DNA from: Clostridium sp.
GTDB taxonomy: Bacteria; Bacillota; Clostridia; Clostridiales; Clostridiaceae
NCBI RefSeq assembly: GCF_021372645.1
Contig: NZ_JAJFUC010000037.1
Location: 1-64,000 of the forward strand
DNA: 64,000 nucleotides
Reading direction: 5' to 3'
Of this stretch, positions 9,079 to 18,149 are shown piece after piece. The notes under the pieces were generated by a model. The model saw only the letters and a list, made by a program, of their open reading frames with translations. It did no database searches and had not been told where the DNA came from. Numbering within the stretch: position 1 is the first letter of the stretch; the number at the start of each line of letters is the position of its first letter. The position numbers and the translations under genes were made by a program.

Positions 9079-10137
9079 TTATTTATTTATAATTTCCGCA
9101 ATTACTCTAGCCATGCATTCTGCTGTAACCTTTGATTCATCTGGAGTATTAGTATGTGAACCTATTTCAAAAAGCAAACATCCATCGCTCTTACTTTGAT
9201 TAAATGCATTTTTTCCTCTATTATAAGTTAATATTTTTATAGGTAAACTTGGGAACAATTCAGAAGTTTTAGCAAACACCTTATCTGTAAGTTCTTTATT
9301 CTTATTATATCTTGTACTATTTTTAGCATTTACAAACATTACTTTCGATGCGCTCATTCCGTAAACTTGCGTTGTAGTCAAGGACTTATTCTCTACTGAA
9401 TCTCTATGCAAATCTATAATCATTTTAAAATCTCCATATTGCTTTAAATACTTATCAACAGTTTCTCCAGATCTTGTATAACTATCATTATAAGAAATAC
9501 AATGATCCGTCTTATCGTGTATTACTGAAATACCATAATTCTCTTCAAGTTCCTTAGAAAGAACATCCCCTACCCCAACTACATTTGTATTTTCATCTGA
9601 GCTTTCTGGTTCTGCTGCATTATAATTTTCAGTAGTATGACTATGATAAATTAATACTTCTGGCTTTGACTTATTTATTTCTTTTTTTAAACTTGAATCA
9701 TAAATCTGTGTATTTTTGCTATCATTATTTGTTGGTAATTTAGAAATACTATCTTCACTTACTTGGAATGGATTAAACGTAAAAGTTGATTTAGTGTCAT
9801 TATCATCTATATTATAAAAAAAACTAATTTCATTTTGTATTATTCCTCTGTAACTAAAATTGTTTAAACCCAATACTTCAACGCAAACATTTTTTATTGA
9901 AAGCTTATTTTCAGCATAAGTCCCTTCATCATAAATTTGAGATTGTACTATTGGCATTCCTAAATTTAATAATTGAACATAAGCAAAAGCTCCTCTTTCT
10001 TTATTCTCTTTTAAAACATTGCCAAGCCTTATAAATAAGATACTTATAAGCAAAATCAGCACTACTACACCTATATTAATATTAGGTTTTGTTTTCATTT
10101 TATTATTGATGTTATATTTATTTCCTCTTCTGCTCAT
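9079..10137 (-). CDS. spoIIP: Stage II sporulation protein P (SpoIIP)
   Basis: SpoIIP is a membrane-anchored peptidoglycan amidase/endopeptidase that works with SpoIID and SpoIIM to thin septal wall and drive engulfment of the forespore. The protein has an N-terminal membrane anchor, NIGVVVLILLISILFIRLG. The catalytic domain shows the family signature EVLIYHSHTTENY (metal-binding His), then MIIDLHRDSV and LLFEIGSHTNT. AAGGTG lies 6-7 bases before the ATG at 10137, which I prefer over a GTG at 10146 inside that ribosome site. It lies downstream of gpr, as in B. subtilis, but here the 491-bp gap is filled with repeats. Confidence 0.95.
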   Translation of the reverse strand: MSRRGNKYNINNKMKTKPNINIGVVVLILLISILFIRLGNVLKENKERGAFAYVQLLNLGMPIVQSQIYDEGTYAENKLSIKNVCVEVLGLNNFSYRGIIQNEISFFYNIDDNDTKSTFTFNPFQVSEDSISKLPTNNDSKNTQIYDSSLKKEINKSKPEVLIYHSHTTENYNAAEPESSDENTNVVGVGDVLSKELEENYGISVIHDKTDHCISYNDSYTRSGETVDKYLKQYGDFKMIIDLHRDSVENKSLTTTQVYGMSASKVMFVNAKNSTRYNKNKELTDKVFAKTSELFPSLPIKILTYNRGKNAFNQSKSDGCLLFEIGSHTNTPDESKVTAECMARVIAEIINK

Positions 10138-10170
10138 ATATATCACCTTAATCCCCCCCTTGTACTTTTT

Positions 10171-10262
10171 TATCCGATATCTAGCATCCGTAACACTCCA
10201 ATATATATGAATAGGGAGATAACGGCTGCACGCTCCTGGATAAGTTCTTCTAAACTTCAGGT
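10171..10262 (+). repeat. Structured intergenic repeat, copy A
   Basis: The core TCTAGC-ATCCGTAACACTCC ... GGGAGATAACGG-CTGCACG ... TCCTGGA ... TTCAGGTGAAT parallels, block by block, the element at 28060-28200 (TCTAGCCGTTCTAACACTCC ... AAGAACGG-CACGATCCTAGA ... TTCAGGTGGAGT). The shared pairing blocks suggest a transcribed or single-stranded structure. No reading frame is present. Confidence 0.6.
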
Positions 10263-10410
10263 GAATAAAAATTGTATTCTTATTTAAGAAAACTCTACTT
10301 GAAGCTAAGAATCACTATATAATTATATTAATGAATTTACATAATTATTCTGATTAAATTAAGAATTAAAAATACAAAACGACGAAAGTTGCTGCGCCAC
10401 ATTTTTTAAT

Positions 10411-10599
10411 TGAAAAAATAACAAGCCAGCATGCTAGTCTATTTCGTGTGATACTACGTCGGTATATTCACCTAATAGCCTGCTCCTCATCTGACGTAAG
10501 GTGAAACTTTACATTCCAGCTGAATCTAGTTGAACCTATCTTAAGACAAAATACACATCGCATCATTGACTTGTTATTTTCTTTCATATGCCTAAATCA
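10411..10599. repeat. MITE-like structured repeat, copy B
   Basis: The ends are inverted: GAAAAAATAACAAG at 10412-10425 and CTTGTTATTTTCTTTC around 10570-10585. The interior on the minus strand carries GTTCAACTAGATTCAG and TGGAATGTAAAGT, nearly matching GTTCAACTAAATTCAG at 28160 in the plus direction. It fills much of the spoIIP-gpr gap and encodes no transposase. The right end reads into CATATGCCTAAAT, a string that recurs at 54961. Confidence 0.65.
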
Positions 10600-10628
10600 A
10601 TTGTACATTACCTTCACATTCTAGCCAT

Positions 10629-11612
10629 TTATCCCATAAATTTATTAATATCTTCCATATCCATATTAGGTTGCACAGCCATATTTATCCCATTAGCTAT
10701 TATTTTTGATAAAGAACTAATAACCAAGTCAATATCTTTTGGTGTAACTATCATTTCTGCACTATTTTTTGATAACATTACTTCCTTAATGAGATTCTCT
10801 TTTTCATTTTTATCAAGAGATTTTAGCATTTTATAAAAGTCATTCCCATTTGATGAATTGTTTATTAGTGAATCTACAACTAAGTCTATAGTATCATTAG
10901 CAATTGTGATTGCATCTACAACTGTTGGTACTCCTATAGCAATGACCTTAACTCCTAAATTTTCTTCATTTATTTGCTTTCTATTATTCCCGACTCCAGC
11001 ACCTGGTGATATTCCTGTATCTCCAATTTGAATTGTTGTATTTACCCTTTCAACCCTTCTTGCAGCTAATGCATCTATACATATTACTAAATCTGGTTTG
11101 ATTTTTTCCACAACGCCCTTAATTATTTCCACAGTTTCAATACCTGTAACTCCTAATACTCCCGGAGCAATTGAGCAAACTGGTCTAACAGAGTCATCAA
11201 TTGCTTCAGGCATGACTGCTTTCAAATGCCTTGTTACCATTATTTTTTCTGTTACTTTGGGACCTAACGCATCTGGAGTTACTTGCCAATTTCCAAGCCC
11301 TACAATTAATGCTGTTTTTTCAGTACCAATTTCAATTAATCTTTCTAAAACTTCTGCTACCACCTCCGAAACTCTATCCATAGTTTCTCCATCATAAGCA
11401 GTAAATTCAGGAATATTTATAGTTATATAATTCCCTTTTGGCTTTCCAATTTTTTTAGCTCCATCTTCATTTTTTACTTTCACTGTAGTTACTTTAATAT
11501 CTTTTTCAGTTTCTTCAATAACTTCAATTCCATCTATATCAACCTCATCTTTATGGTTTTCTTTATAGATTTCCCTTGCTTCAAGTACTAGATCAGTTCT
11601 AATATTTATCAT
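10629..11612 (-). CDS. gpr: Germination protease GPR
   Basis: GPR is the spore protease that degrades small acid-soluble proteins (SASPs) during germination. It is made as a zymogen in the forespore and self-cleaves near its N-terminus. The 327-residue protein shows family landmarks: the N-terminal pro-segment INIRTDLVLEA, GLGNWQVTPDALGPKV, PGVLGVTGIET, CIDALAARRV and SPGAGVGNNRK. The acidic residues proposed for the aspartate-type active site fall in these blocks. It is divergent from rpsT and upstream of spoIIP, matching the conserved holA-rpsT-gpr-spoIIP-lepA order of Firmicutes. The start has AGGTG just upstream. Confidence 0.96.
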   Translation of the reverse strand: MINIRTDLVLEAREIYKENHKDEVDIDGIEVIEETEKDIKVTTVKVKNEDGAKKIGKPKGNYITINIPEFTAYDGETMDRVSEVVAEVLERLIEIGTEKTALIVGLGNWQVTPDALGPKVTEKIMVTRHLKAVMPEAIDDSVRPVCSIAPGVLGVTGIETVEIIKGVVEKIKPDLVICIDALAARRVERVNTTIQIGDTGISPGAGVGNNRKQINEENLGVKVIAIGVPTVVDAITIANDTIDLVVDSLINNSSNGNDFYKMLKSLDKNEKENLIKEVMLSKNSAEMIVTPKDIDLVISSLSKIIANGINMAVQPNMDMEDINKFMG

Positions 11613-11672
11613 ATAAACACCTCATTATTAATTTAATCAGTCTTATTTTTCCTTTTTCTTTGAATTTAATAC

Positions 11673-11701
11673 TTGAATTACATAACTTCTGATGCTATAA
11701 T
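11673..11701 (+). promoter_or_regulatory. Sigma-A promoter of rpsT
   Basis: TTGAAT (11673-11678), a 17-base spacer and TATAAT (11696-11701) form a near-consensus promoter. It gives a leader of about 75 nt before rpsT that ends in the ribosome site AAGGGGGTG. Confidence 0.85.
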
Positions 11702-11784
11702 AAGGTTTGTTGAATATGAACTCGTACGCAGATTTCCCCAAAAGCTGCAGAGACCCTATAAAAATTTAAGGGGGTGAATTAAGA

Positions 11785-12048
11785 ATGGCAAATATAAAAT
11801 CAGCAAAAAAGAGAATCAAAGTTACTGAAACTAAGACTTTAAAGAATAGAATGGTTAAGTCTGCTTTAAAGACTGCAATAAAGAAATTTGAAACTGCTGT
11901 AGAAGCTAAGAATATCGAAGAAGCTACAACTTTATATACATCAGTTGTTAAGTCATTAGATATGGCTACTACTAAGGGAGTTGTTCATAAAAATATGGCT
12001 GCTAGAAAGAAATCAAGATTAGCTACAAAGTTACACGCTATGGCATAA
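11785..12048 (+). CDS. rpsT: Ribosomal protein S20
   Basis: S20 is a primary 16S rRNA-binding protein of the 30S subunit. The 87-residue Lys/Ala-rich helical protein opens with the invariant [13 protein letters not shown] and ends ...[19 protein letters not shown], both typical. AAGGGGGTGAATTAAGA precedes the ATG. It is one of only three plus-strand genes in the window. It has its own promoter and a strong terminator, and converges on holA. Confidence 0.99.
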   Translation: MANIKSAKKRIKVTETKTLKNRMVKSALKTAIKKFETAVEAKNIEEATTLYTSVVKSLDMATTKGVVHKNMAARKKSRLATKLHAMA

Positions 12049-12054
12049 TCTTTA

Positions 12055-12086
12055 AACCCATCTACCACTAGATGGGTTATTTTTTT
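12055..12086 (+). terminator. Terminator of rpsT
   Basis: AACCCATCTA (12055-12064), loop CCAC, TAGATGGGTT (12069-12078), then ATTTTTTT. This is a textbook intrinsic terminator. A mini-palindrome AAAGTGC-aaa-GCACTTT follows at about 12098-12114. Confidence 0.95.
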
Positions 12087-12150
12087 GCTGAAATTACAAA
12101 AGTGCAAAGCACTTTAATTTTCATTGATTGTGCTTCACAAAATCTGTAGT

Positions 12151-13185
12151 TTATTTCTTAACTGTAAGAGTATTTATTAGGAGAAATTCCATCTCCATGG
12201 TTTTGTCCACTCCTGTGGATTTTAATTTTGTTTCTGTTTTAACACAAAGTTTAATTAATTCCGTTAAATGTTTTTCGGTAAATCTATTGGCTTGAGTTAT
12301 TAATTTTTCACATACAAACTGTGGTAATCTATATTCTGATATAATATCTTCTAATTTTTTTCCTTTATTAATTTTAATTTTTATTTCATATAATCTTAAA
12401 AAGTGTTTTTGAATCGAACTTATTATAAGCATATGTTGGTCTGATTTATATAGAATTTCTTTCATTATATCTATAGCCTTATCAATTTTTCTTGTAGCTA
12501 TCAATTCTACTAAATCAAAAATATCATCTTCATTGGAATTTGAAATAAGTAAATTAATGTCATCTTTCTTAATTTCTCTACCTTCGCAATAAGATGTAAG
12601 CTTATCAGCTTCTCTTTTTATAATATCAAAATTATTTTGCACCTTCTCACAAAAATACATTAATTCAACTCTCCCAATTTGCTTTCCCTTTTCTTTAAAT
12701 ACCTCAGAAACCTTTTTCAAATACTTATCTCTTTTTATCTTATCGCAATATACTATAGGTAAAAACTTACTTAAAGCAGTTAATTTTTTATTTTTATTAG
12801 GTCTATCTCTCTTGTCATTTAATAAATAATACATTATTAAAATAGTATATGGAGGTAAATTCGATACATAATTCTTAATATCATTATATATTTTAGTACC
12901 TGTTGAATCACTTTTATCCTGCAAAAAGCTTGCTCTATAAACAATCACAACTTTCTTTTCACTAATAAAAGGCATTGTTTCACAAGCATTCATAATGTCA
13001 TTAAAACTCGTATTCATCCCATCTATTTTGATTAAATTAAGCTCTCTGAATTCTTGTGATACTTCTCTTTTAATAATTAGTTCTATTCCATCTTTAATAA
13101 GCCCTTCATCTAATCCACAAAATATATATCCATTCTTTACATTATTTTTTTCAATTTCTTCTTCATAAACTTCATAATTAATCAA
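12151..13185 (-). CDS. holA: DNA polymerase III delta subunit
   Basis: HolA (delta) is the clamp-loader subunit that opens the beta sliding clamp for loading at replication forks. The 344-residue protein has the family layout. An N-terminal AAA+-like domain without a functional P-loop carries YIFCGLDEGLIKDGI, MPFISEKKVVIVYRA and a beta-binding region. Then come the lid domain with FDLVELIATRKIDKAI and the C-terminal collar domain ending LKSTGVDKTMEMEFLLINTL. It is 23 bp downstream of comEC and probably co-transcribed with it, as in other Firmicutes. Confidence 0.93.
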   Translation of the reverse strand: MINYEVYEEEIEKNNVKNGYIFCGLDEGLIKDGIELIIKREVSQEFRELNLIKIDGMNTSFNDIMNACETMPFISEKKVVIVYRASFLQDKSDSTGTKIYNDIKNYVSNLPPYTILIMYYLLNDKRDRPNKNKKLTALSKFLPIVYCDKIKRDKYLKKVSEVFKEKGKQIGRVELMYFCEKVQNNFDIIKREADKLTSYCEGREIKKDDINLLISNSNEDDIFDLVELIATRKIDKAIDIMKEILYKSDQHMLIISSIQKHFLRLYEIKIKINKGKKLEDIISEYRLPQFVCEKLITQANRFTEKHLTELIKLCVKTETKLKSTGVDKTMEMEFLLINTLTVKK

Positions 13186-13208
13186 TTTAATTTTCCTCTC
13201 GTATAACT

Positions 13209-14909
13209 TTATGAACAGGCCTCTATAACTTCACCATCTATTACAAATAGCTTATTAGTAAGTCCATCTTTAAAATTTATTATATCATATTCGGTTAATG
13301 CCTTGCCACTTACCATTTTTAATAAATATCTTTCTTTTGAAGTCTCTAAAACATAATTCTTCCCCTGTAATTTAACATTACAAATTCCATCAATATTAAT
13401 TGATTTTCCATATCTATAAGTTCTTGTTGCCATTGTAGCTTGTGAAAGTCTTTTTAAATCAATTTGATTTTTATTAGCAATAAGCACTCTTTGATTTCCA
13501 TAGTTAACTAAAATAGCCCCTTCTGTATAATATTTTATATTAAGAATTGGACTATATATTTGAAGTCCAATTACTAATATAGATATAAGCGGCAAATAAA
13601 TAAACTTTTTATATCCTTTTCTTACGAAATAAAAACTTAACATTAAAAACAAATAGAAAAATACTACATACTCATTTCCATAAAACATTGGTAGCGAAAT
13701 TTTATCAATAGTATCTAACATCCAATCAAACATTTTTATTATATTTAAATTTAAATAGCTACAAAAATCAAATAATTTAGGAAATACATATGTAAGTGCT
13801 AATATATTTCCAGTAATAACTATAAGATCTACAAAGGGAACTAAAAATAAATTACCAATAATGAAATTTACAGAAAAGTCCTTAAATATTAAAATTAAAT
13901 ATGGTATTGTAAAAACTTGAGCACTTAATGTTAAACTTAGTGATTGCCTTAGCTTAACATGCACTTTGTATAGTATATTATTAAATTTCTTATTAAACAT
14001 TATTATTCCAAGTGTAGCTAAGTAAGACAAATGAAAAGATATGCTGAAAATACTATAAGGCTGATAAATCATTAAAATAATAGCAGAAAGACATAGTGCT
14101 GAAATTGAACTATTATTCCTTTTCAATATATGTCCCACTTCTACGCATGAAAGCATTGCGAAAGCTCTTATGCTTGAATAATTATAACCAGTAAATATAA
14201 CGTATATCATTGTAGCTAAAAGTCCAAACTTACCTCCCATAAAAATTCTTAAAAAGCCATAAACTATAGCTACATGTAATCCTGAAACACTTATGCTATG
14301 TATAACTCCAAAATTTTTCATGTCATCCTTATCTTCTTTACCTAAAGAATCAGAATATCCAAAAGCAATTGATGCTATTAACCCTGCTTTTCTTCTGCCT
14401 AAGTTTTCTTCTAAATTAGTATATATATTTCTTTTAAAATCATAAAGTTTAGTTATAAAATCTCCATCAATTTTATTTATTACCTGGGGTTCAAATTCTC
14501 CAACAATTCCATTACTTTTATCTTGTATATTTTTAACTTTACCTATAACCTTATATTTTTCTCCTACATATAAATTTTTATTATCAGTTTTTAATGTAAT
14601 ATTTTTCCCTTCATAACTTGCTATAATACTATAGTTATTTACCTTTACTATTCTTACTTCACCACTGATTTTATTTTGAATTCTATAATATGAAAAATTC
14701 ATAAGTATTCCAATAGTAAAAAATGTAATCATAATTAAGGTAAAATTAATTCCACAATAATAAAATATGCACATAAAAAAGGAGGCTACAATAAATATCG
14801 TAAGCCCTCTAAATTCTTGATTTATTCCATAAGAAATACAACTAATTGCTAATGTTAAAAAAATATATACTATTGGATTTCCTACTTCCTTTATTTTTTT
14901 AGAAAACAT
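13209..14909 (-). CDS. comEC: ComEC/Rec2-family DNA-uptake channel, lacking the metallo-beta-lactamase domain
   Basis: ComEC is the membrane channel for single-stranded DNA uptake. About ten hydrophobic segments are visible. After an N-terminal OB-like region (SGEVRIVKVNNYSIIASYEG), the competence domain carries the signature KNFGVIHSISVSGLHVAIVYG and SSIRAFAMLSCVEVG. At 566 residues it is about 200 shorter than B. subtilis ComEC, and no HxHxDH-type metallo-beta-lactamase domain follows the last membrane segment, only about 110 other residues. I chose the ATG at 14909 behind GAGGTGAGTTG. It abuts the end of the P-type ATPase-like gene by a few bases, which suggests translational coupling. Confidence 0.88.
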   Translation of the reverse strand: MFSKKIKEVGNPIVYIFLTLAISCISYGINQEFRGLTIFIVASFFMCIFYYCGINFTLIMITFFTIGILMNFSYYRIQNKISGEVRIVKVNNYSIIASYEGKNITLKTDNKNLYVGEKYKVIGKVKNIQDKSNGIVGEFEPQVINKIDGDFITKLYDFKRNIYTNLEENLGRRKAGLIASIAFGYSDSLGKEDKDDMKNFGVIHSISVSGLHVAIVYGFLRIFMGGKFGLLATMIYVIFTGYNYSSIRAFAMLSCVEVGHILKRNNSSISALCLSAIILMIYQPYSIFSISFHLSYLATLGIIMFNKKFNNILYKVHVKLRQSLSLTLSAQVFTIPYLILIFKDFSVNFIIGNLFLVPFVDLIVITGNILALTYVFPKLFDFCSYLNLNIIKMFDWMLDTIDKISLPMFYGNEYVVFFYLFLMLSFYFVRKGYKKFIYLPLISILVIGLQIYSPILNIKYYTEGAILVNYGNQRVLIANKNQIDLKRLSQATMATRTYRYGKSINIDGICNVKLQGKNYVLETSKERYLLKMVSGKALTEYDIINFKDGLTNKLFVIDGEVIEACS

Positions 14910-14913
14910 CAAC

Positions 14914-17433
14914 TCACCTCATTAATGAGTTTTGCCACTTTCTAGCTAAAATTTCAAAAATGATTAAAAATATTATTGAAACTAATAATTCAATTATAAT
15001 TATATCTCTAGGTAATATATTATTAATTAATATAACACAAACTACAGCTATAATAATTATTAAAAATGATACTATTCCCATAATTAATTCCTTAGATGAT
15101 TTTCGTATTGAAACATTACTATTAAACAAGGTGAACAATAGAATTCCCATTGATAGAATAGTTAACGGTATTAATGTTGCTTCCTTACCATTAACCTTAT
15201 AAATTGAAATCATAGTAATTATACTTAATAATGAAGCTCTAGTTATCACTTCATTATTACTAACATCTCGTCCACTTTTCAACAAAATTATTAAAGATAA
15301 TGGAATAAATAAAATTCCATTTACAAATAAGATGTTCCAAAAATCTATGCTTTCAGTTTGTCCCATTATAAGACAACCTAGTAAAACTAAAAGTTCTGAA
15401 AGAATAGTCATAAAATATATTTTAAAACCTCTATCTATATTCTTATTAAATATTCTTGCAAAATCTCTTATTTTGAAAAATCCATCTAAATAATTTTCTT
15501 GAATATAAACATCGCATAATCTTTTTACCATTACAGATGCCTTTCCCTTACCTATTCCAACATTAGATAAATTAAGGCCTGGCAAATCTCTTAAAGTTTC
15601 TCCTGTAGTTGCAACTTTATGGCCATCTCTTATGAATAATGAAACTATTTTTGATTTAATTTCAGGATTTACTCTACAAAATACCCTAACTCTACAAAGC
15701 AAATCTTTAAGTTCTTGGTGATTTAAAGAATCTAATTCGATTCCTGCTACTACTTGATTATCATTTCTGATTATATTGGCTCTTTTCGCATTTGTTATAG
15801 CACTTAATTTGCTTTCTTCAGTAAATAAGATCGGTACTATTGCTTTATCCTTAATACGTCCTATGCTATTTTCAAGATTTTCTTCAAGAGGATTCTCAAG
15901 TCCAATTATCCCCACAAAAACCATATTACTTTCTATGTTCTCATCTCTAGATGGTTCATAGCTAAAGTTTCTATAAGCAAAACCTTCTGTTATTAATCCC
16001 TCTATAGATAAATTCATATCTATCTCTTTTATTATAGCTTTATATTCATCTGTAAGCTCTCTCTCAACGCCTTCAAGCATAATATATTTACATTGTTCTA
16101 AAACATCATCCACATTTCCTCTAGTATTTGCCCTATATCTTCTATTGAAATTACTTACAACAGTCAAAAACCTTTTATCAGAATCCATAGGTATTTCTAA
16201 TGTTCTTGAATTTCTACTATCTATTGATGCCTTATAAATTTTCTTTTGAGCCGCATAACTTAAAAAAGCAAGTTCATCTAATTCGCCTTTTCCACTATCA
16301 TCACTTGCGTTATAAATTGCATTATTACATATTAATGATATTTCCATTATTCTATCAAAAGTTATTTCTTTTAAATACGGATTGCTTGCAGATACAACAT
16401 TATTATTAATAAATATCTTTTTTACAATCATTTCTTTTTTGCTTATGGCTCCAACCTTATCTAAAAATAAAATATTAATCTCTTTTATTAAATTAAATAC
16501 TGAGAAATTTATTATTTCAATATTTTCCTTTAAGAAACTTTTAACTACATTTTTTAAAATAAGATTTGCAATTATAGCACATGGAAAACAAGCTAATGCA
16601 AATAATGCTGTACATATATAATTATTTTGTACATCTTGTCCTGTATACACAAAGTATGAACCTATAACTACAATTCCTAGAAAATATATTAATAAATATT
16701 TTTCTAAAATCTTTGATATCATTGTCCCAAAATTATGTTTCCTATTACTTGCATACGTAAGCATTGCAAGAACTCTTCCTAATTGTGTAAAGTTTCCAGT
16801 TGCAATAACTATTCCTAAACCATCACCAGATTTTATTACAGAACCTTTAAATAATATATTCTTCATATCTGCAAGTGACGAAATATTTCCCACTATTTTA
16901 CTTTCAAATTTTTCTTTATAGAAATTTTCTCCTGTTATACTCTTTTCATCTACCTTTATATCCTTAGCACTTATTATTCTTAAATCTGCTGGTATAACAG
17001 AATCCCTCTTAAACTTAACTATATCTCCCATTACTAATTCTTCAGACTTAATAATTTTGCATACTCTATCTCTAATAACTACTGTATCTGCAGAATTTAA
17101 TCTTTCTAAAACTCCAATTTCTTTATCTCTTTTTGTAGTATGAATTATCATTATTGTTAAATTTGATATTAACATTAATGCTGCTATTCCACCAAATAAA
17201 TAAAACCTAAATACAAATAATATTATTGTAATTATTATATATATAATTATAGCTTTTTGTTTTACCCCATTAAATATATGCTTATAAAGTCCATTTCCAC
17301 TTGGCAAATCAATTTTATTTGTACCATATTTCAATCTTATTGCTTCACAATCATTTTCACTAATTCCATTTTGAATATTACTATTTAATTGTTCAACTAT
17401 TTGAGCCCAGGAATTAATACAATACTTTTCCAA
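14914..17433 (-). CDS. P-type ATPase-like membrane protein with degraded catalytic motifs (probable pseudoenzyme)
   Basis: The 839-residue protein has the layout of a P2-type cation ATPase: N-terminal cation-ATPase domain, membrane pairs at about 62-98 and 246-298, a large cytoplasmic loop and six C-terminal membrane segments. Every catalytic motif is altered. The phosphorylation site DKTGT is DKVGA (Asp325 kept), TGES is TGEN (167-170), and PEGL is replaced in ACFPCAIIAN. KGAPE becomes LEGVE, and TGDGVNDAPAL becomes TGETLRDLPGL (610-620). The reading frame is intact and long, so it is not simply decaying. It lies between the spoVA operon and comEC. It could be a scaffold or regulator; transport by ATP hydrolysis looks unlikely. 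Confidence 0.85.
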   Translation of the reverse strand: MEKYCINSWAQIVEQLNSNIQNGISENDCEAIRLKYGTNKIDLPSGNGLYKHIFNGVKQKAIIIYIIITIILFVFRFYLFGGIAALMLISNLTIMIIHTTKRDKEIGVLERLNSADTVVIRDRVCKIIKSEELVMGDIVKFKRDSVIPADLRIISAKDIKVDEKSITGENFYKEKFESKIVGNISSLADMKNILFKGSVIKSGDGLGIVIATGNFTQLGRVLAMLTYASNRKHNFGTMISKILEKYLLIYFLGIVVIGSYFVYTGQDVQNNYICTALFALACFPCAIIANLILKNVVKSFLKENIEIINFSVFNLIKEINILFLDKVGAISKKEMIVKKIFINNNVVSASNPYLKEITFDRIMEISLICNNAIYNASDDSGKGELDELAFLSYAAQKKIYKASIDSRNSRTLEIPMDSDKRFLTVVSNFNRRYRANTRGNVDDVLEQCKYIMLEGVERELTDEYKAIIKEIDMNLSIEGLITEGFAYRNFSYEPSRDENIESNMVFVGIIGLENPLEENLENSIGRIKDKAIVPILFTEESKLSAITNAKRANIIRNDNQVVAGIELDSLNHQELKDLLCRVRVFCRVNPEIKSKIVSLFIRDGHKVATTGETLRDLPGLNLSNVGIGKGKASVMVKRLCDVYIQENYLDGFFKIRDFARIFNKNIDRGFKIYFMTILSELLVLLGCLIMGQTESIDFWNILFVNGILFIPLSLIILLKSGRDVSNNEVITRASLLSIITMISIYKVNGKEATLIPLTILSMGILLFTLFNSNVSIRKSSKELIMGIVSFLIIIIAVVCVILINNILPRDIIIIELLVSIIFLIIFEILARKWQNSLMR

Positions 17434-17702
17434 AAGAACCCCACCATTCTAAATCTCTTTATTATATTTTTCTTTAATCATTATACTGTAATTTATCATT
17501 TTATATAGTTATATTTATCTCATAGTATAATTATAATTGCTAATACAACAAAAGGCAAAGTTTTAATATAATATGATTTTTTCAATAAATTCTTGTTTCT
17601 GCTTAATGCTACATTGCCCTATATGTTAATTTTAACTCAAGTTAGTACTTTCTTCATTAAAATGCCTGATTTTTTACTTATTTTAATTAAAAATATATAT
17701 TA

Positions 17703-18059
17703 CTATTTTTTTGTTTTGGGATTAAATATAAGTGCCATTAAATATCCAAAGAATATTGATGCTGTAATTCCTGCTGCGGCTCCTTTAATACCACCTGTAA
17801 ATGCTCCTAATAATCCAATTTCTTTTACTTCCTTTATTGCAGCCTTAGATAAAGCATTTCCAAAGCTTGGCAACGGAACTGTAGCCCCAGCTCCACCAAT
17901 ATCAACTAATTTATCATACCATCCAAAAGCTCCTACTATTGCTCCAAGTACAACAAATACAACTAATATTCTTCCTGGTGTTAATTTGGTAACATCTATT
18001 AATATTTGACCTATAACACAAATCATGCCTCCAACTATAAATGCACTTATATAATCCAT
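17703..18059 (-). CDS. spoVAE: Stage V sporulation protein AE (SpoVAE/SpoVAEb)
   Basis: SpoVAE is part of the inner spore-membrane complex that moves Ca-dipicolinic acid in during sporulation and out at germination. The 118-residue protein has about four membrane segments, starting MDYISAFIVGGMICVIGQIL, a typical opening, with ATVPLPSFGNALSKAA in the middle. It resembles SpoVAC (at 19193) in layout, as expected for this family. It follows spoVAD in the usual spoVAC-AD-AE order, 90 bp downstream. The 270-bp gap upstream of it, to the ATPase-like gene (17434-17702 lies on its other side), has no feature I can support. Confidence 0.95.
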   Translation of the reverse strand: MDYISAFIVGGMICVIGQILIDVTKLTPGRILVVFVVLGAIVGAFGWYDKLVDIGGAGATVPLPSFGNALSKAAIKEVKEIGLLGAFTGGIKGAAAGITASIFFGYLMALIFNPKTKK

Positions 18060-18149
18060 TTAAACATACCTTCCTTTCTATTAACATTATCTTTATAGAA
18101 TTAATAATTTTTTATCTTGAATATTTTTCACACATTTTCCATTCTAAAT

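Noticed and set aside
10171-10599. Insertion sequence
   Set aside because: Inverted ends are present but there is no transposase frame, so it is listed as a MITE-like repeat only.
17593-18009. 138-codon plus-strand frame
   Set aside because: It is the shadow of spoVAE on the other strand.
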